A stretch of 8,136 nucleotides of DNA from CAZDDW01 sp964480695 (GTDB taxonomy: Bacteria > Patescibacteriota > Patescibacteriia > UBA9934 > CAZDDW01). Positions 1 to 4,940 of this stretch are shown here, in pieces. The DNA is taken from positions 1 through 8,136 of the forward strand of contig CAYZPO010000045.1 in the NCBI GenBank assembly GCA_964480695.1, given 5' to 3'. The notes under the pieces are model-generated. The model worked only from the letters and a program-made list of their open reading frames with translations, was not told where the DNA came from and ran no database searches. The translations under genes were made by a program, and so were the position numbers. Numbering within the stretch: position 1 is the stretch's first letter; every line of letters begins with the position of its first letter.

Positions 1-431
1 AGTATCGTCTGGATCTGATCATGGCTCATCAGTATTTGGGACAGTTGGTTAGTGAGGGTGGAAAGACAGAAGTGCGTGATGCTGTGTTAGGTAACGTAGG
101 TACGATGTTGGTCTGTCGTGTTGGTGTTGAAGACACGGAAGTTTTAGCTAAAGAATACGAACCAGTTTTTTCTGGATACGATTTAGTAAACGCAGACAAG
201 TTTACTTGGTACGTGAAGATGATTGTGGATAACACAACACAGAAACCGTTTACCTTAAAAGGTCCTTGGACTGATTCAGGAAACGCTAAGTTAGCTGAAA
301 GTATTAAGCAGCTTTCTCGCCTTAAATATGGTCGAGACAAAGCGATTGTGGAAGCCGAGATTATGGAGCGCACGCAGTTAGGAGCATCAGCTGCAGCTCC
401 ACCACCAGCAACAGGTGAGCGGACCGCTTAA
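1..431 (+). CDS. VirD4/TraG-like coupling ATPase, C-terminal fragment (5' truncated by window edge)
   Basis: The reading frame is open from base 3, so the first ATG (21) is internal and the gene begins outside the window. The opening residues YRLDLIMAHQYLGQL, then AVLGNVGTMLVCRVG and EPVFSGYDLVNADKF, match what I recall of the C-terminal part of the VirD4/TraG-like P-loop ATPases with a TraM-recognition-type domain that are widespread in CPR genomes. The AHQYLGQL segment corresponds to the core beta-strand and helix after the Walker B region of such hexameric motors. Family knowledge: these are DNA- or substrate-pumping ATPases of type IV secretion or related envelope systems. The Walker A, Walker B and any membrane segments lie upstream and cannot be seen, so the function is inferred. 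The last 20 or so residues are Ala/Pro-rich and probably disordered. The stop is TAA at 429-431, with the next gene's promoter directly after it. Confidence 0.65.
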   Translation, partial: YRLDLIMAHQYLGQLVSEGGKTEVRDAVLGNVGTMLVCRVGVEDTEVLAKEYEPVFSGYDLVNADKFTWYVKMIVDNTTQKPFTLKGPWTDSGNAKLAESIKQLSRLKYGRDKAIVEAEIMERTQLGASAAAPPPATGERTA

Positions 432-436
432 AAATG

Positions 437-445
437 TGGTATAAT
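437..445 (+). promoter_or_regulatory. Extended -10 promoter for the 208-codon gene
   Basis: A perfect extended -10 element, TGGTATAAT, has its TATAAT at 440-445. It starts six bases after the preceding stop codon. No recognisable -35 hexamer lies 16-18 bases upstream, as is usual for extended -10 promoters. The predicted start site is near 452, giving a leader of about 29 bases. Confidence 0.75.
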
Positions 446-480
446 ATTTTCACGGAAACAGAAGAAAACAAAAAGCAAAT

Positions 481-1107
481 ATGAGTTACGACGAGGAGGA
501 TCTGGCCGGTTTTGCACCGGAACCAGACCTTGAAGATGATTTTAGTGGGGGGTCAGATATTGATCCTAGAGTTGAACTTGCAAAACAAATTTTAACCCAG
601 GTTCATGAGACGATCGGAAATGTGGTCGAACTTTTGAATGGTGGGTCAACCGAGGTCGGCCAGCAACAACTGGCTGATTTAATTACGTCAAAACAAGGTT
701 TAGCTGCATTTCAGGACACTAAAGGTGGCAAGATTGTTGAAGGAGTTTTTGATGGGCAGAGCATGGTTGGATCTGACGGCAAGAATTATCCTGTGCCAGC
801 GAACTATGCTTCCAAGTCACGTTTAGTCGAAGGTGATATTTTGAAACTTATTATCAAAGACGATGGAGCTTTCGTGTTTAAACAGATCGGACCGATTGAA
901 CGCAAACGCGAAACTGGTCGATTAGCCCTTGATTCAGCCACTGGCGGACATGTTGTGATCAGCGAAGAGGACGAAGAAGTTATCTGGAAAGTGATTACTG
1001 CTAGCGTAACCTTCTTTAAAGGCGAGCCTGGAGATGAATGTGTGGTTCTAGTTCCTAAGTCCGCTCCGAGCACTTGGGCAGCGATTGAGAATATAGTCAA
1101 GAAGTAG
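481..1107 (+). CDS. Conserved hypothetical protein, CPR type
   Basis: A 208-residue protein of unknown function. Residues 1-28 are strongly acidic and probably disordered. Residues 29-80 look helical. Residues 82-145 look beta-rich, with repeated short strands and Gly/Asp turns (IVEGVFDG at 85-92, YPVPANYASK at 103-112, VEGDILKL at 116-123, IGPIERKR at 136-143). The C-terminus carries TFFKGEPGDE and WAAIENIVKK. From memory, proteins with the motifs VFDGQ, YPVPANYASKS and KQIGPIERK recur in CPR genomes without a named role. There is no signal peptide or membrane segment, so it is probably cytoplasmic. The start at 481 is the first ATG after the extended -10 promoter. The leader has no clear Shine-Dalgarno sequence, only A-rich sequence. 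A GAAA-capped hairpin begins one base after the stop. Confidence 0.85.
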   Translation: MSYDEEDLAGFAPEPDLEDDFSGGSDIDPRVELAKQILTQVHETIGNVVELLNGGSTEVGQQQLADLITSKQGLAAFQDTKGGKIVEGVFDGQSMVGSDGKNYPVPANYASKSRLVEGDILKLIIKDDGAFVFKQIGPIERKRETGRLALDSATGGHVVISEEDEEVIWKVITASVTFFKGEPGDECVVLVPKSAPSTWAAIENIVKK

Positions 1108-1131
1108 GAACGGTCGAAAGACCGTTCTTTT
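1108..1131 (+). terminator. Hairpin terminator with GAAA loop
   Basis: An 8-bp perfect stem (1108-1115 with 1120-1127) closed by a GAAA tetraloop starts immediately after the stop codon of the 208-codon gene. It is followed by a short T run (TTCTTTTG). Confidence 0.75.
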
Positions 1132-1134
1132 GAT

Positions 1135-1170
1135 GGGAATGACACCGGCAACGGTGTCGTTTTGTTTCCC
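1135..1170 (+). repeat. Nested hairpin with GCAA loop, related to other GGAATGACACC elements
   Basis: A 7-bp stem GACACCG/CGGTGTC (1141-1147 with 1152-1158) is capped by GCAA and followed by GTTTTG. The flanks GGGA(A) at 1135 and TTTCCC at 1165-1170 can extend the pairing. The left side reads GGAATGACACC, as does a hairpin just after dnaX (3440-3462). It may be a backup terminator, a dispersed repeat, or both. Confidence 0.55.
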
Positions 1171-1186
1171 AACAAAACGAAAGCCG

Positions 1187-1220
1187 ACCCCTGTCTTGCC
1201 CTTGACAAGACAGGGGTTTT
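1187..1220 (+). terminator. Strong hairpin terminator overlapping the next promoter
   Basis: A perfect 12-bp stem (1187-1198 with 1206-1217) has a 7-base loop and is followed by TTTT. This is the strongest terminator-like hairpin in the gap after the 208-codon gene. Its loop and 3' arm contain the TTGACA (1202-1207) proposed as the -35 box of the next gene. Confidence 0.75.
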
Positions 1221-1230
1221 AAGTTAGTCT
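1202..1230 (+). promoter_or_regulatory. TTGACA/TAGTCT promoter for the 111-codon gene
   Basis: TTGACA (1202-1207) is followed after exactly 17 bases by TAGTCT (1225-1230), a 3/6 match to the -10 consensus. The -35 is perfect and lies inside the upstream terminator hairpin. The predicted start near 1237 leaves a leader of about 68 bases containing a small AAGCG/CGCTT hairpin (1259-1272). Confidence 0.5.
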
Positions 1231-1304
1231 AGTAAACCAAGAGAGGAACAGACGAATAAAGCGCTTTCGCTTAAATCGTTTGAGGGAATCAACTGGAGGA
1301 GACC

Positions 1305-1640
1305 ATGCCCGCATACCTTATCGCCGAGAGGCACCCTGGTGACTTCACGCTTCCTGGGACGATCACGACCTCACCCGACACGCACATGGCCACCGAGCTC
1401 ATGACCAGCGGTCGGGCCATGCAGAAGCCGGCCCAGCAGTCAGGTGGCCCAGGTACGCCGGGCAGCTGGACCATGGTCGACTCGATGCTCAACACGTACG
1501 CCGGTCAGGCCAACCACGACCCGCTGCTCGACCTGAGGCCGTGCGGTCCGATCCAGGAGCTGGGTGCCAACGACGAGGTCTTCGTCCTGTGCAACAGCCC
1601 TCAGGGGACCACCGCCCGCCGCGTCACCCCGGACGCGTAG
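1305..1640 (+). CDS. Hypothetical 111-residue protein, GC-rich orphan
   Basis: I do not recognise this protein. It has no obvious signal peptide or membrane segment. It is rich in Gly, Pro, Thr and Ala, with a central GGPGTPGS turn-rich stretch (about residues 47-54) and a more hydrophobic patch, NDEVFVLCNSP, near residue 90. That suggests a small soluble domain with a flexible middle. It is likely to be real because GGAGGAGA (1295-1302) lies just before the ATG, codon third positions are strongly G/C-biased, it has its own promoter at 1202-1230, and a good terminator follows. Its base composition differs visibly from the genes on both sides (the 208-codon gene and dnaX), which suggests separate origin or different selection. 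Confidence 0.7.
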   Translation: MPAYLIAERHPGDFTLPGTITTSPDTHMATELMTSGRAMQKPAQQSGGPGTPGSWTMVDSMLNTYAGQANHDPLLDLRPCGPIQELGANDEVFVLCNSPQGTTARRVTPDA

Positions 1641-1704
1641 GCCAGGGAGTATCTCGAGATCCGCAGCTAGCGGCCAACCCCGGTCGCCTGCGACCGCGAA
1701 CTAG

Positions 1705-1755
1705 ACCGTCCACACGAACCGTCCTTGGTTCCCTCGTGGACGGTTCGTTGTTTTT
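1705..1755 (+). terminator. Terminator with two competing stems
   Basis: CGAACCGTCC (1715-1724) pairs perfectly with GGACGGTTCG (1738-1747), and TTGTTTTT follows. An alternative 9-bp stem uses ACCGTCCAC (1705-1713) with GTGGACGGT (1736-1744) and allows an inner GAACC/GGTTC stem. Upstream lie two smaller symmetric sequences, ATCTCGAGAT (1651-1660) and CGGTCG/CGACCG (1681-1696). It ends the 111-codon gene. Confidence 0.75.
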
Positions 1756-1767
1756 AAGGATACTCAA

Positions 1768-1805
1768 TGTCACACTTTCAGTCCGATCGGACTAAAAGTG
1801 CGACA
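1768..1805. promoter_or_regulatory. 38-bp dyad A, CCGATCGG core
   Basis: A near-perfect palindrome centred between 1786 and 1787, with 17 of 19 symmetric positions pairing. The core AGTCCGATCGGACT is perfect, and the ends are TGTC and GACA. It lies after the terminator of the preceding gene and before the dnaX promoter, and no T run follows. It could be a protein-binding operator, a cruciform, or part of an unlisted small RNA. Confidence 0.7.
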
Positions 1806-1812
1806 ATACAAA

Positions 1813-1850
1813 TGTCCGGGTTTTGTACCGATCGGTACCAATCTCGGACG
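1813..1850. promoter_or_regulatory. 38-bp dyad B, second copy of the CCGATCGG dyad
   Basis: This dyad is centred between 1831 and 1832, exactly 45 bp from dyad A. The core GTACCGATCGGTAC is perfect, and 15 of 18 positions pair across 1814-1849. Aligned with dyad A it shares TGTC, TTT, CCGATCGG, AA and GAC at the same offsets. Other stem positions have changed on both arms while keeping pairing. Confidence 0.65.
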
Positions 1851-1875
1851 GGTTTAGGCTTGGGTTGACCTAGAG

Positions 1876-1904
1876 TTGGCTTATTTGGTCGGGTCTGATA
1901 AAAT
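1876..1904 (+). promoter_or_regulatory. dnaX promoter, extended -10
   Basis: TTGGCT (1876-1881, 4/6 to the -35 consensus) is followed after 17 bases by TAAAAT (1899-1904, 5/6), with TG at 1896-1897 making an extended -10. The expected start site, near 1911, is only a few bases before the dnaX ATG at 1914. Confidence 0.6.
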
Positions 1905-1913
1905 GGTGTGGCT

Positions 1914-3437
1914 ATGTCAGAAACCCTTTATCGAAAATATCGACCGATGCAGTTTAAGGACGTTGTCGGTCAGGAGCATGTGGTGACCACTTTGGGCAAT
2001 CAGCTCAAGAGCGGTACGGTTGCGCATGCTTATTTGTTTACTGGACCACGCGGGGTTGGGAAGACCACGTTAGCGCGTTTACTGGCCAAAGCTGTGAACT
2101 GTGAGAAGCGCAAGGATGATGAGGTTGAGCCGTGTGGTAAGTGCGAGGCCTGTTCAGAGGTCAATGCTGGAAATTCACTTGATGTCTATGAGATCGACGC
2201 TGCGTCGCACACCGGTGTCGACAATGTCCGCGAGAATATTATTGAATCAGTTCGCTTTGCTCCAAATAAATGCAAGTTCAAGGTGTATGTCATTGATGAG
2301 GTGCACATGCTGTCGACCTCAGCCTTTAATGCTTTACTCAAGACTCTTGAAGAACCACCAGCGCATGCTTTGTTTATTTTGGCCACGACCGAGATTCATA
2401 AGGTGCCAGAGACAATTATTTCCCGTTGTCAGCGCTTTGATTTCAAGCGTATTCCGACTGATTTGCTTGTGAAGCGTCTTAAAGGCCTGGTTAAGAAAGA
2501 AGAAGTTGAGGTCGATGATGCGGTCTTGTCCGAAGTGGCCCGACACGCTGAAGGTTGTCTCCGAGATGCGGAAAGCATGCTTAATCAGATCCTGGCCATT
2601 GGAGAAAAGAAGATTGGACTAACCGAGGCCTCACTTGTGCTCCCAACCACTAACATTTCGTTTGTGGTCGATTTCATCGAAACCATTGGACAGAATAACG
2701 CCAGCGCTGGAGTCGAGATGATTAATAAGTTTGTGGATGAGGGAGTTGATTTAGGACATTTTGTCGAAGACACAGTTTCGGTTATGCGGTCAATGTTATT
2801 TGCTAAACTCGGAGGTTTGGAGCAGGTAGCTCACGAATTCGACTCTGAGATCGCAGAAAGAATTAAAGCGATGTTGGAGAATTTTTCTACCACAACCTTG
2901 TCTAAGGGCATCAACCTCCTCCTTGAGGCTCGCCGGCAAGTGCGTTTAGAAAAGATTCCTCAGCTGCCGCTTGAGCTCGCCGTGGTGGAGCTTTGTCAGG
3001 TCGAAGAACAAACAAAAGAATTTAAGAACGTAAAGACTGAAGAACCGGTTCAGGAAAAGCCGGTTCCAAAGGAAGAAAAGGAGAAACCGAACCCAAAAGT
3101 GCAGGTTAGGGAGGACAATCTTGAGGTTGACTTAGACGCCATTAAACTTCGTTGGAACGAGGTTTTTAATTTGATCGCAGAAAGTAATGGTTCGCTGCCG
3201 TTGATCTTACAGTCAACAGAAATAATTTCGTTAGAACAGGGAAGACTACAGTTAGGGTTTCAGTTCTCGTTCCACGCTGACATGATCAATGAAATAAAAA
3301 ATTGTCGTAAAATTGAGGAAGCAGCTGAACAAGTATTTGGTTCAAAGATTATTATCGAGGCTGTGCATCGAACAAGTAAAAAAGACGAGGTCGTAGCAGA
3401 CCTGGTCACCGAATTCGGCGGCCGGGTAGTTTCCTGA
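1914..3437 (+). CDS. dnaX: DNA polymerase III clamp-loader subunit gamma/tau
   Basis: A 507-residue AAA+ ATPase of the clamp loader, which opens the sliding clamp onto primed DNA. The ATG at 1914 gives MSETLYRKYRP, the usual DnaX beginning; an in-frame GTG at 1908 is less likely. Visible motifs: Walker A GPRGVGKTT (44-52), four zinc-binding cysteines (63, 74, 77, 80), Walker B VYVIDEVHML (DE at 128-129), sensor 1 LATTE (156-160), the SRCQ arginine-finger motif (R171) and sensor 2 GCLRDAE (R217). A three-helix collar region follows, then a charged Glu/Lys/Pro linker at roughly 365-405 and a C-terminal domain that would bind polymerase in a tau-like form. No in-phase A AAA AAG slippery site is visible, so a separate gamma form is not supported. 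It is transcribed alone. Hairpins follow the TGA stop, and the next genes run on the opposite strand. Confidence 0.97.
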   Translation: MSETLYRKYRPMQFKDVVGQEHVVTTLGNQLKSGTVAHAYLFTGPRGVGKTTLARLLAKAVNCEKRKDDEVEPCGKCEACSEVNAGNSLDVYEIDAASHTGVDNVRENIIESVRFAPNKCKFKVYVIDEVHMLSTSAFNALLKTLEEPPAHALFILATTEIHKVPETIISRCQRFDFKRIPTDLLVKRLKGLVKKEEVEVDDAVLSEVARHAEGCLRDAESMLNQILAIGEKKIGLTEASLVLPTTNISFVVDFIETIGQNNASAGVEMINKFVDEGVDLGHFVEDTVSVMRSMLFAKLGGLEQVAHEFDSEIAERIKAMLENFSTTTLSKGINLLLEARRQVRLEKIPQLPLELAVVELCQVEEQTKEFKNVKTEEPVQEKPVPKEEKEKPNPKVQVREDNLEVDLDAIKLRWNEVFNLIAESNGSLPLILQSTEIISLEQGRLQLGFQFSFHADMINEIKNCRKIEEAAEQVFGSKIIIEAVHRTSKKDEVVADLVTEFGGRVVS

Positions 3438-3439
3438 TA

Positions 3440-3504
3440 GGAATGACACCCGGAAGGGTGTCCAAATAGAAACGTAGCGGAAGGCTTAAGCCTTCCATTT
3501 TGCG
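3440..3504 (+). repeat. Two-hairpin repeat element / dnaX terminator
   Basis: The first hairpin, GACACCC-GGAA-GGGTGTC (3445-3462), has a GNRA loop and is preceded by GGAAT. The second is the perfect 18-bp palindrome GGAAGGCTTAAGCCTTCC (3479-3496), followed by ATTTTGCG. It is preceded by AACGTAGCGGAA (3471-3482), a variant of the 12-mer found at 4878 and 5371. It probably ends dnaX transcription, although the T run is short. Confidence 0.65.
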
Positions 3505-3505
3505 T

Positions 3506-3550
3506 TAAAAAAAGAAGGGCGGACCTCGCGGCAGGAGCGCCGGGGTCCGG
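3506..3550 (-). terminator. Terminator of the 76-codon gene (minus strand)
   Basis: Read on the minus strand, this is a CGGACC/GGTCCG outer stem (3544-3549 with 3520-3525) around an inner CGGC/GCCG stem, followed by CGCCCTTCTTTTTTT. The seven-T tail is the A run at 3507-3513. It has the same two-part fold as the terminator at 3904-3943. Confidence 0.8.
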
Positions 3551-3584
3551 AAGTAGGAACGTGCGTTAGTTGTCGAGAAGGTTG

Positions 3585-3815
3585 CTAGCCTCGCAGGCCT
3601 AGCTGTCGGAAGGTGAATTCGTCTGACCACTGTTCGCCTTCGAACAGGAGCGACATGGCTTTTCTGCCATGGCTAATGGACGAAACAGTACCTGTTCGTC
3701 CGTCGTGTCTGACCTGGTGACCTCCGAGCTTGAGAGCCCTGCTTCTGCTCATGCCCTGAAGTTTCGGTGGTCCGCTGTCGGCCCTTTGAGGCCTGCTTGT
3801 CGTGCTGCGTGGCAA
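3585..3815 (-). CDS. Hypothetical small protein, possible SH3-like barrel
   Basis: A 76-residue protein that I do not recognise. The first 30 residues are basic and rich in Ser, Arg and Pro. Residues 31-74 read as short alternating strands (HQVRHDGRTGTVSSI, KAMSLLFEGEQWSDEF). This resembles small SH3/KOW/Tudor-like barrels in spacing only, so it is an inference. The start chosen is TTG at 3813-3815 because AAAGGA lies at a good distance before it. An ATG at residue 22 is the alternative and would keep the folded part. A consensus-like promoter (3868-3896) and a strong terminator (3506-3550) make it a one-gene transcription unit, which is the best evidence that it is real. The basic tail would be compatible with nucleic-acid binding. 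Confidence 0.65.
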   Translation of the reverse strand: MPRSTTSRPQRADSGPPKLQGMSRSRALKLGGHQVRHDGRTGTVSSISHGRKAMSLLFEGEQWSDEFTFRQLGLRG

Positions 3816-3867
3816 TCCACTTTCCTTTCGCCAGCATCAAAACAGATAATGTCTTATCGTTCTTTAT

Positions 3868-3896
3868 AGTTTATTGCTTTTAAGGACTGTTGTCAA
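3868..3896 (-). promoter_or_regulatory. TTGACA/TAAACT promoter for the 76-codon gene
   Basis: On the minus strand, TTGACA (3896-3891) is followed after 17 bases by TAAACT (3873-3868), a 4/6 match to the -10 consensus. The predicted start near 3861 gives a leader of about 45 bases before the TTG start. It lies directly downstream of the terminator of the neighbouring operon. Confidence 0.65.
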
Positions 3897-3903
3897 TCCT
3901 TTT

Positions 3904-3943
3904 AAAAAGAGGAACGGACCGCGCGGCAGAATGCCGGGGTCCG
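3904..3943 (-). terminator. Terminator of the 176/102-codon operon (minus strand)
   Basis: On the minus strand, a CGGACC/GGTCCG outer stem (3938-3943 with 3915-3920) and an inner CGGCA/TGCCG stem (3932-3936 with 3924-3928) are followed by a TTTTT tail (3904-3908). Between the stop at 3971 and this hairpin, GGGTCCGAG occurs twice on the plus strand (3937-3945 and 3955-3963), so the outer stem arm is duplicated. Confidence 0.75.
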
Positions 3944-3970
3944 AGCGAGAGAGTGGGTCCGAGAGTGGGG

Positions 3971-4279
3971 TCAATCAGACTCTGATGTGGTCAGTTCACT
4001 GGAGCTGATCCAGCGTGTGGACCAGGTGCCATCGTCCAAAGGAGCTAGGCCAACTTCTTTGAAGGCCATGATGCGTGTTCGGCTTCCACCAGGTTGGCGG
4101 AAAGTGATACTCCTGGCATGGAGATGTACTGATTGCACTATCTTCTCAGTTGAGTACGGTTCTGGTGTGCCGTTTTCCTCGACCACCCAAACCGACTTAC
4201 CTTCAAGTCTTTTTATCATCTCAACTGTACGAACGTGATGATCACCATGGTCCGGGCGCGGATTTTCTGAGTAGACCAT
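3971..4279 (-). CDS. Hypothetical 102-residue protein, second gene of operon
   Basis: I do not recognise this protein. The N-terminus is His/Asp-rich (PRPDHGDHHVRTVE, residues 8-21). A helix (EMIKRLEGKS) and alternating strands follow (VWVVEENG, ARSITFR, TRIMAFKEVGLAPLDDG, WSTRWISSSEL), suggesting a small alpha/beta or mostly beta soluble domain that ends in a Ser/Thr/Glu tail. The clustered histidines could bind metal, but nothing else supports that. The ATG (4277-4279) lies two bases after the TAG of the upstream gene, and GGAGGAAAAG inside the end of that gene is its ribosome-binding site. The two are therefore almost certainly co-transcribed and translationally coupled. The terminator at 3904-3943 follows. 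Confidence 0.7.
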   Translation of the reverse strand: MVYSENPRPDHGDHHVRTVEMIKRLEGKSVWVVEENGTPEPYSTEKIVQSVHLHARSITFRQPGGSRTRIMAFKEVGLAPLDDGTWSTRWISSSELTTSESD

Positions 4280-4281
4280 GA

Positions 4282-4812
4282 CTACTTTTCCTCCGGCGGG
4301 CGAATCCAGGGCTCCTGACCCAGACCAAGGCTGTTCTCGTGAGCGATGAAGCCCAGAGCCTGTTCGATGTCATGGCCCGAGAAGTACCAGCTCAGGGTCG
4401 AACGCAGGTGGATGATGTCGCCCAGCATGACGTTGGGAAAAGCTCCTTTGGTCTTGATGACCAACGAACCCCACCGGCGCGCCAGGCGCATGAACACGAT
4501 CTTGATCCTGCGCTCGGCACAGAAACGACCTAGTTCCTCACGCAGGTCAGCGGTGCTGGCCTCAGCCTTGAACACGGCAAAAGGACGACTGGTCTGGATA
4601 CCGTCTCTGAGCCGGAAGGCGATCTGCGATTCGCCGCTCTCCTTGTGGGCACACATGAGAATGGCTACCTCGGGTCGATACTTGAGCTGCATCAGGACCA
4701 GGAGCTCGTTGTCGACCTTGTGCGGAAACTGGTGCAGGACGATACAGTTGGTGTCACCCCAGCCAGCCATGCCTTGTGTGACTTCGAAAATATCATCAAA
4801 CTCTTGTCGCAT
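4282..4812 (-). CDS. Hypothetical 176-residue protein, first gene of operon
   Basis: I do not recognise this protein. It has no signal peptide or membrane segment. Predicted strands (CIVLHQFPHKV, ELLVLMQLKY, EVAILMCAHKES, QIAFRLRDG, FAVFKAE) alternate with helices (TADLREELGRFCAERR), then come KIVFMRLARRWGSLVIKTKG and an aromatic C-terminal part containing STLSWYFSGHDIEQALGF. The overall look is a soluble alpha/beta domain. The minus strand is chosen over the long opposite reading frame because AGGAGGT (4826-4820) sits seven bases before this ATG, a TTGACA promoter lies upstream, and the stop is tightly coupled to the next gene's start. The gene is GC-rich with G/C third positions, like the 111-codon and PurM-like genes. 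Confidence 0.8.
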   Translation of the reverse strand: MRQEFDDIFEVTQGMAGWGDTNCIVLHQFPHKVDNELLVLMQLKYRPEVAILMCAHKESGESQIAFRLRDGIQTSRPFAVFKAEASTADLREELGRFCAERRIKIVFMRLARRWGSLVIKTKGAFPNVMLGDIIHLRSTLSWYFSGHDIEQALGFIAHENSLGLGQEPWIRPPEEK

Positions 4813-4831
4813 CGCGCAGACCTCCTGTAAA

Positions 4832-4864
4832 TAGAACCACCCGGAGCTTAGCGCTTCCGGGTGG
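4832..4864 (-). terminator. Hairpin after trmH, overlapping the next promoter
   Basis: On the minus strand, CCACCCGGA (4864-4856) pairs perfectly with TCCGGGTGG (4845-4837) over 9 bp around a 10-base loop, and TTCTATTT follows. It lies 59 bases beyond the trmH stop and could end that transcript. It also covers the -10 region of the next gene, so a regulatory dyad is the alternative reading. Confidence 0.5.
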
Positions 4865-4873
4865 CTTTGTCAA
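4845..4873 (-). promoter_or_regulatory. TTGACA/TAAGCT promoter of the 176/102-codon operon
   Basis: On the minus strand, TTGACA (4873-4868) is followed after 17 bases by TAAGCT (4850-4845), a 3/6 match to the -10 consensus. The -10 sits in the loop and arm of the 4837-4864 hairpin. The predicted start is near 4838, about 25 bases before the ATG. Confidence 0.5.
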
Positions 4874-4877
4874 TGTA

Positions 4878-4940
4878 AATGTAGCGGAATGACAGGCTTT
4901 AGCCTGTTACCAGGATAACACCCTAAAGGGTGTCATTCCG
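4878..4940. repeat. Composite palindromic element at the trmH 3' end
   Basis: The element starts with the 12-mer AATGTAGCGGAA (4878-4889). Outer arms CGGAATGACA (4885-4894) and TGTCATTCCG (4931-4940) enclose two hairpins, ACAGGCTTTAGCCTGT (4892-4907) and ACACCCTAAAGGGTGT (4918-4933). This is the same plan as the element at 5371-5435. It encodes the last residues and stop codon of trmH on the minus strand. Confidence 0.7.

Noticed and set aside
804..1208. Minus-strand reading frame across the 208-codon gene and its terminators
   Set aside because: It runs through three hairpins and is antisense to a well-supported gene. No start signal is visible.
1541..1795. Second plus-strand frame overlapping the end of the 111-codon gene
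   Set aside because: It runs through the terminator at 1705-1755 and into dyad A, and is Arg/Pro-rich as expected for an out-of-frame GC-rich sequence.
3375..3386. Run of six As near the dnaX end as a gamma-producing frameshift site
   Set aside because: The phase is T AAA AAA G, not A AAA AAG. It is close to the C-terminus, far beyond where a gamma form should end.
3669..3869. Plus-strand 66-codon frame opposite the 76-codon gene
   Set aside because: It has no SD or terminator and crosses the minus-strand promoter. The opposite strand has a complete transcription unit.
4346..4834. Long plus-strand reading frame opposite the 176-codon gene
   Set aside because: It has no ribosome-binding site and its protein is basic and low in structure. 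The opposite strand has AGGAGGT, a promoter and a coupled downstream gene.
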